A stretch of 10,057 nt of DNA from the NCBI GenBank assembly GCA_937864385.1, contig CALMJN010000045.1:1-10057 (forward strand). The letters run 5' to 3'. This document shows positions 6,735-10,057 of the stretch, piece by piece. Under the pieces are notes generated by a model, which saw nothing but the letters and a program-made list of their open reading frames with translations, was not told the DNA's origin and made no database searches. This DNA is from an uncultured Methanosarcinales archaeon (GTDB lineage Archaea; Halobacteriota; Methanosarcinia; Methanotrichales; Methanotrichaceae). The position numbers and the translations under genes are program-made. Each line of letters opens with the position of its first letter. Position 1 is the first letter of the stretch.

Positions 6735-7514
6735 ATGCAGGTTAAAGACATCATGAGCGAGCCGGTGAAAATAGACAAATCGGAGCGGCTGGGCCATGCC
6801 CTGGATCAGATGGAGAAGAACGATCTCCGAAGGCTTCTGGTCACCAATAAGGATAAGCTGGGCGGGGTGATCACCACCAGGCAGATCGCCAGGGTGCTGG
6901 GAGCCCGAAAGTCCCTGGGAATGCCCGCCTCATCTCTGCATGTGGCCTCCGCCACCATGGACTCTCTGATCAAGGTGCTTCCCGATATGCAGGTTGATGA
7001 TGCCATGGCTTTGATGCAGAAGACAGGCGTCCTGGTGGTCATGGATGGAGAGAAGGTCATGGGATGGGTTCGGCCCAGGGAGGTGCTCTCTGCGGTCAAG
7101 GTGAGCGGCACCGCAGGCGACGCTATGAGGGTCCCCCTCACCGTCAACCCCAACGACCGGCTGGTCCATGCCCGGCGCATGATGCTGGACCGGGATGTAG
7201 GACGCCTTCCGGTGGTGGAGAGCGGCCGTCTGGTGGGAATCATATCCGAGAGGGATATCGCCAGGTCCATGCGAGCCTTCCGGGATCTCAATGACACCGC
7301 CAGCAAGCAGTATGCCAGAATCTTCAATATACTGGTCTCCGATGTCATGACCCACGATGTTCAGTATGTTTATGTGGACACTCCCCTGGAAGAGGTCAAG
7401 AAGATCATCCTGGAGGAGGACCGGGGAGGACTGCCGGTCTTGAACCGCAGGGAAGAGGTGGTGGGCATGATCACCCGCCGGTCCATACTGGATTATCTGG
7501 CGAGGACCAGATGA
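6735..7514 (+). CDS. Four-CBS-motif protein, degenerate ligand sites (fifth of cluster)
   Basis: This is a 259-residue protein with four CBS motifs at about 2-55, 66-121, 125-180 and 200-257. Only the third keeps the canonical segment (GIISERD); the others read GVITTRQ, GWVRPRE and GMITRRS and lack the ribose-contact Asp. The protein may therefore act mainly as a scaffold or hetero-oligomer partner for the other CBS proteins (inference). It abuts the previous gene and its TGA overlaps the ATG of the RNA ligase gene (ATGA, 7511-7514), tying its translation to that enzyme. No other domain is seen. Confidence 0.89.
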   Translation: MQVKDIMSEPVKIDKSERLGHALDQMEKNDLRRLLVTNKDKLGGVITTRQIARVLGARKSLGMPASSLHVASATMDSLIKVLPDMQVDDAMALMQKTGVLVVMDGEKVMGWVRPREVLSAVKVSGTAGDAMRVPLTVNPNDRLVHARRMMLDRDVGRLPVVESGRLVGIISERDIARSMRAFRDLNDTASKQYARIFNILVSDVMTHDVQYVYVDTPLEEVKKIILEEDRGGLPVLNRREEVVGMITRRSILDYLARTR

Positions 7515-8632
7515 ATCTGGCCCGAGTGGCACAGATACTGGGAATAACAGAAAGCAGGCTGCAAGGCCTGCAAGAGACCATAATTCGAGAGTCTGCCTGG
7601 CCCGAGCCCCGACTGATCCGCTTTGAGAAGGAGGCATCGGGGGTCGAGGCAGGCACGGTTGTTTTTGAAAACGGCGATATTGTCTTCGGCTATCCCAAGA
7701 TCCGCCGGCCCCTGTTCCTGGCTCCGGCCATAGAGCGCCACTTCTCCGGGGCGGTGGCTGTCGAGGAGAAGATGAACGGCCACAATGTGCGGGTCCTGTC
7801 CGTGAGCGGCGAGACCGTGGCCTTGAGCAGAGGCGGATTCATCTGCCCCTTCTCCACCGAGGTGGCCCGGAGGCTGGTTCCTGAGGAGATTTTCGAGAAG
7901 AATCCCAACCTGGTTTTATGCGGGGAGATGGTGGGGCCGGAGAATCCCTATGTGGCCAAGGAGATCTATCCCACCGACAGCATAGACTTCTATCTCTTCG
8001 ATGTGGCGGAGAAGAACCGCAAGGGGACAGCGGGTGTGCATAAGACCCACGAGCTGGCGGCGCTTTTCGGACTCAAGGCCACCGCTTTTCTGGGCCAGTT
8101 TCAGAAGGATATAGCGGCGGAGAAGATCCGGCAGATTGTGCTCCGCCTGGACCGGCAGGGCCGGGAGGGAGTGGTGCTCAAGGACCCGGAAAACCTGGTC
8201 TCCCCCATCAAGTACACCAGCTCGGCCACCAACTGCAGCGACATTGCCATAGGCTTTCGATACTACAACGATTATGCCACGGACTTCTTTCTCTCCCGGG
8301 TGGTGCGGGAGGGCTTTCAGTCCGTGGAGTGGAATGAGTCGGAGGAGGAGAGACGGGAGAGGGCGCAGCGGATAGGAGAGAGCATTCTCTTTCCCATGAT
8401 TGAGACCATAGAAAAGAAGCGCGCCGGGGACAATATTGTGCAGAGGGTCACAATTCACGTTCGGAGCCTGCAGACGGCCAGGGACTTCGAGTATCACCTG
8501 CGCCGCAGCGGGATTCGGGCCATATTCGATCCACCCATGCCGGACGATGAGGGCTATCAGATCGGAATCACTAAGCTGGTCATGAGCACAAATGATAAGA
8601 CCCAGGCGCTCTTAGACGGTGAGATGTGGTAG
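7511..8632 (+). CDS. ATP-dependent RNA ligase, Pab1020/Rnl3 family
   Basis: This 373-residue protein is full length for the archaeal Pab1020-type (TIGR01209) RNA ligase, a homodimeric enzyme known to seal or circularise single-stranded RNA through a lysyl-AMP intermediate. The covalent-nucleotidyl motif I is KMNGHNVR (87-94; K87), motif III lies around LCGEMVGPENP (136-145) with DFYLFDV (159-165) as IIIa, motif IV is REGVVLKD (218-225) and motif V is SPIKY (231-235). The C-terminal third is the family-specific dimerisation/accessory region. The ATG overlaps the stop of the last CBS gene and has GAGG 5 nt upstream. It sits at the end of the CBS array, so ligase activity or its partners may be tied to nucleotide sensing (inference). 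Natural substrates in methanogens are not settled. Confidence 0.93.
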   Translation: MNLARVAQILGITESRLQGLQETIIRESAWPEPRLIRFEKEASGVEAGTVVFENGDIVFGYPKIRRPLFLAPAIERHFSGAVAVEEKMNGHNVRVLSVSGETVALSRGGFICPFSTEVARRLVPEEIFEKNPNLVLCGEMVGPENPYVAKEIYPTDSIDFYLFDVAEKNRKGTAGVHKTHELAALFGLKATAFLGQFQKDIAAEKIRQIVLRLDRQGREGVVLKDPENLVSPIKYTSSATNCSDIAIGFRYYNDYATDFFLSRVVREGFQSVEWNESEEERRERAQRIGESILFPMIETIEKKRAGDNIVQRVTIHVRSLQTARDFEYHLRRSGIRAIFDPPMPDDEGYQIGITKLVMSTNDKTQALLDGEMW

Positions 8633-8645
8633 AGGGCCGAGGATT

Positions 8646-9362
8646 ATGAGTGAGATTGCAGACATAGAGATGCAGGGGCATCTCATCGACTCCCAGATGA
8701 TGACCCGGGTCCTGGACAAGATCATGGACATGGGCGGGGAGTTCGAGATCAAGAACTTTCAGATAGGCCAGAAGAAGAATGACACCAGCTATGTCCAGAT
8801 CACAGTAACCGGCGAGGATGCCGGCCATCTTGACCGGATACTCCTGGAGCTGCATGCGCTGGGAGCCCGGCTGGTGGAGATGGAGGATGCCAGGACCGGC
8901 GTCTCGCCGGGGGATATGGTCGTGCCCCGGGGATTCTACTCCACCACCAACCATCCCACCTACGTCCGCTACAAGGGAACCTGGGTGGAGGTGGAGCACA
9001 ACCACATGGACTGCCTGATTGTGCTGGAAGACGGCAGGGCCCGCTGCACCCCCATCGGCCACATCAAGAAGGGAGACCGGGTGGTCATCGGCACCGCTGG
9101 AGTTAAAGTCGTTCCCCCGGAGCGGCCCAGGGAGAAGACCTTCTTCGGATTCATGTCCAATGAGGTCAGCTCGGAGCGGCCCAGCGGGGAGCTGGTGCGC
9201 CAGCTTGCTTCTGAGATCGTGCGGACCAAGACCGCAGGGGGCAAGATCGCCCTGGTCTGCGGCCCGGCGCTGGTGCACACCGGTGCGGCTCCGGCGCTAG
9301 CAAGGCTGATCCGGGAGGGTTATGTGGACGTCCTTCTGGCCGGCAATGCCGTGGCGGTGCAG
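8646..9362 (+). CDS. TIGR00300 family protein (ornithine cyclodeaminase-like), 3' end missing
   Basis: About 239 residues match the N-terminal and central part of the TIGR00300 (LOR/SDH-like) family, usually around 400 residues. Methanogen members of this family have been reported as ornithine cyclodeaminases converting ornithine to proline. Visible conserved stretches are GHLIDSQMMTRVLDKI near the start, GDMVVPRGFYSTTNHPTY (about 88-105), HNHMDCLIVL (116-125) and CGPALVHTGAAPALARLI followed by DVLLAGNAVAV. Family members continue with a His-Asp-Ile-Glu-type motif and the NAD-binding half; here the sequence switches to an unrelated epimerase at about 9360. The ATG has GAGGG 9 nt upstream and lies 13 nt after the RNA ligase stop, so it belongs to that operon. 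The 3' truncation is best read as an assembly break, not a real mutation. Confidence 0.85.
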
Positions 9363-9368
9363 GGCGAC
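9350..9368. other. Join 1: TIGR00300 to epimerase
   Basis: Upstream residues LLAGNAVAV are TIGR00300-like, where a His-Asp-Ile-Glu-type motif is expected next; downstream VQGDLCNASQLEA is a classic SDR-epimerase segment. The change falls around GTGCAGGGC (9357-9365), in frame. No inverted repeats, target duplication or integrase trace flank it. Confidence 0.7.
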
Positions 9369-9740
9369 TTGTGCAATGCATCGCAGCTTGAAGCCTGCTT
9401 TAAGAAGTATGCGCCCTTTGATGTGGTCTACCACGTTGCCGCCCAGCTGGCCCATAATGTGAAAGATAAAAACTTTCTCTGGCAGTCAAATGTGGAGGGG
9501 ACCCGGCGGCTGGTGGAAATGTCGGTCAAGTACAAGGTGCCGCACCTGGTCTTTACCTCGAGCAACTGCCTCTGGGGCGTACCCATGGGGAAAAAAATCG
9601 GAGAGGCGGAGCCGCCGCACCCGGTGGAAATTTACGGCCAGTCCAAGTGGGAAGGGGAAAAGATACTGCTCGGCTATAAGGATTCACTTGTCCTGACCAT
9701 CATTCGCTGTCCCACCATTACCGATGCAGGGAGGCTCGGC
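9363..9740 (+). CDS. Internal fragment of an NAD-dependent epimerase/dehydratase (extended SDR)
   Basis: About 125 residues match the middle of an NAD-dependent epimerase/dehydratase acting on nucleotide sugars or similar substrates. Seen are GDLCNASQLEACF, the VVYHVAA segment (near 9429), NVEGTRRLVE, the TSSN catalytic Ser region (near 9553) and the YGQSK motif (YxxxK, near 9633), then IIRCPTITDAGRLGLLAIL. The first 55 or so residues with the GxxGxxG Rossmann loop and the C-terminal substrate half are absent. There is no start codon or ribosome site of its own: it continues the TIGR00300 frame. It uses AAA, ATT and GAA codons more than the flank that follows. Probably a bacterial sequence joined by misassembly. 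Confidence 0.75.
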
Positions 9741-9755
9741 CTGCTGGCCATACTC
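9735..9755. other. Join 2: epimerase to DUF481 protein
   Basis: GRLGLLAIL suits an epimerase on the left, while LLAILAIAPAAGWGQ suits the end of a signal peptide on the right, so the segment CTGCTGGCCATACTC (9741-9755) fits both genes. A shared stretch of this kind is what a k-mer assembler can mistake for overlap. Confidence 0.65.
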
Positions 9756-10057
9756 GCGATCGCCCCGGCCGCCGGATGGGGCCAAAATGCGGAAAAGCCC
9801 GGGCTCCTCGGTCCGTGGAAGGCCACGGCCGAGCTCAGCTACGTCGTCACGGGCGGCAATACGGCCACCTCGGCCCTCAGCTTCGGGACCTCGTTCACCC
9901 GGAAGTGGGCCAACGACACGCTCTTGATCAAGAGCTACGTCATGAAGAGCAATGCCACGACGACCACGCGGACCGCGCGGGGCACGGAGGCCGATTTCGA
10001 GGTCCTCGAGCAATCGATCACCCGGAAAGTGGCCGAGAACTACCTCCTGGCCGGCCA
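9741..10057 (+). CDS. N-terminal fragment of a DUF481 (YdiY-like) outer-membrane protein
   Basis: The frame continues as the tail of a signal peptide (LLAILAIAPAAGWGQ) and then about 90 residues of DUF481, a bacterial outer-membrane beta-barrel family of unknown role: WKATAELSYVVTGGNT, ALSFGTSFTRKW, a TTTRTARGTEADFEV stretch and SITRKVAENYLLAG at the window edge. The gene runs off the window. Base use changes sharply: high GC, Arg almost only CGG/CGC, Ile almost only ATC, with the archaeal AGG/AGA and ATA codons gone. An outer-membrane protein has no place in a methanogen, so this is foreign DNA, perhaps from an Acidobacteria-like bacterium (weak inference). Its own start codon is lost at the join. 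Confidence 0.72.
   Translation, partial: MLAILAIAPAAGWGQNAEKPGLLGPWKATAELSYVVTGGNTATSALSFGTSFTRKWANDTLLIKSYVMKSNATTTTRTARGTEADFEVLEQSITRKVAENYLLAG

Noticed and set aside
3534-7514. CBS genes as IMP dehydrogenase pieces
   Set aside because: No part of the catalytic TIM barrel is present in any of the five proteins; only CBS motifs and one zinc ribbon.
6930-7637. 235-codon open frame on the minus strand
   Set aside because: Antisense to the fifth CBS gene and ligase start; composition (His/Gly/Asp rich) is typical of a mirror frame of CBS coding sequence.
8580-9278. 232-codon open frame on the minus strand
   Set aside because: Shadow of the TIGR00300 and RNA ligase genes, which have conserved motifs; no ribosome site or domain seen.
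9350-9760. Mobile-element insertion as cause of the joins
   Set aside because: No terminal inverted repeats, target-site duplication, transposase or integrase coding is visible.
8646-10057. A genuine three-domain fusion enzyme
   Set aside because: Each domain is cut at places that destroy its fold (no Rossmann start for the epimerase, no NAD half for TIGR00300) and an internal signal-peptide tail follows.

Overview
The window looks like a piece of a methanogenic archaeal genome, most likely of the Methanothrix (Methanosaeta)/Methanosarcinales type, whose right end is joined to unrelated bacterial DNA. Archaeal signs are a Bud32 kinase, a Pab1020-type RNA ligase (Rnl3), a TIGR00300-family protein, DUF1786, archaeal TATA boxes and a dense array of CBS-domain genes. 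The genus is inferred from gene content and moderate GC; no 16S or marker gene is present.

Left block (67-2890, minus strand). Four genes run leftward as a probable operon: a DUF1786 ASKHA-like protein, a stand-alone Bud32 kinase whose start overlaps the DUF1786 stop by 10 nt, a PurN-type formyltransferase with a TTG start, and a HIT-family nucleotide hydrolase/transferase. A moaB gene (2953-3426) diverges from this operon across about 60 nt that hold one nearly symmetric AT-rich box.

Central block (3534-8632 and on, plus strand). Behind a TATA-containing 107-nt gap come five consecutive CBS-domain genes with no other recognisable catalytic domain (2+4+4+4+4 = 18 CBS motifs). The first also has a four-cysteine zinc ribbon. 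The genes abut or overlap by 4 nt and lead, again with a 4-nt overlap, into the RNA ligase gene, followed 13 nt later by the TIGR00300 (ornithine cyclodeaminase-like) gene. The layout suggests one transcript in which adenine-nucleotide-sensing CBS proteins are made together with an RNA end-joining enzyme. No function is established for this grouping from what I can see; it is the most interesting biology in the window.

Right end (about 9360-10057). The TIGR00300 gene breaks off after about 239 of some 400 residues. The same frame continues into the middle of an NAD-dependent epimerase (about 125 residues, no Rossmann N-terminus), then at about 9735-9755 into the N-terminal part of a DUF481 outer-membrane protein with high-GC bacterial codon use. 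The frame stays open over all three pieces (8646 to the window end), so a gene caller would report one false 470-residue protein. The simplest explanation is a metagenome assembly chimera with two joins. Nothing right of about 9360 should be assigned to the archaeon.
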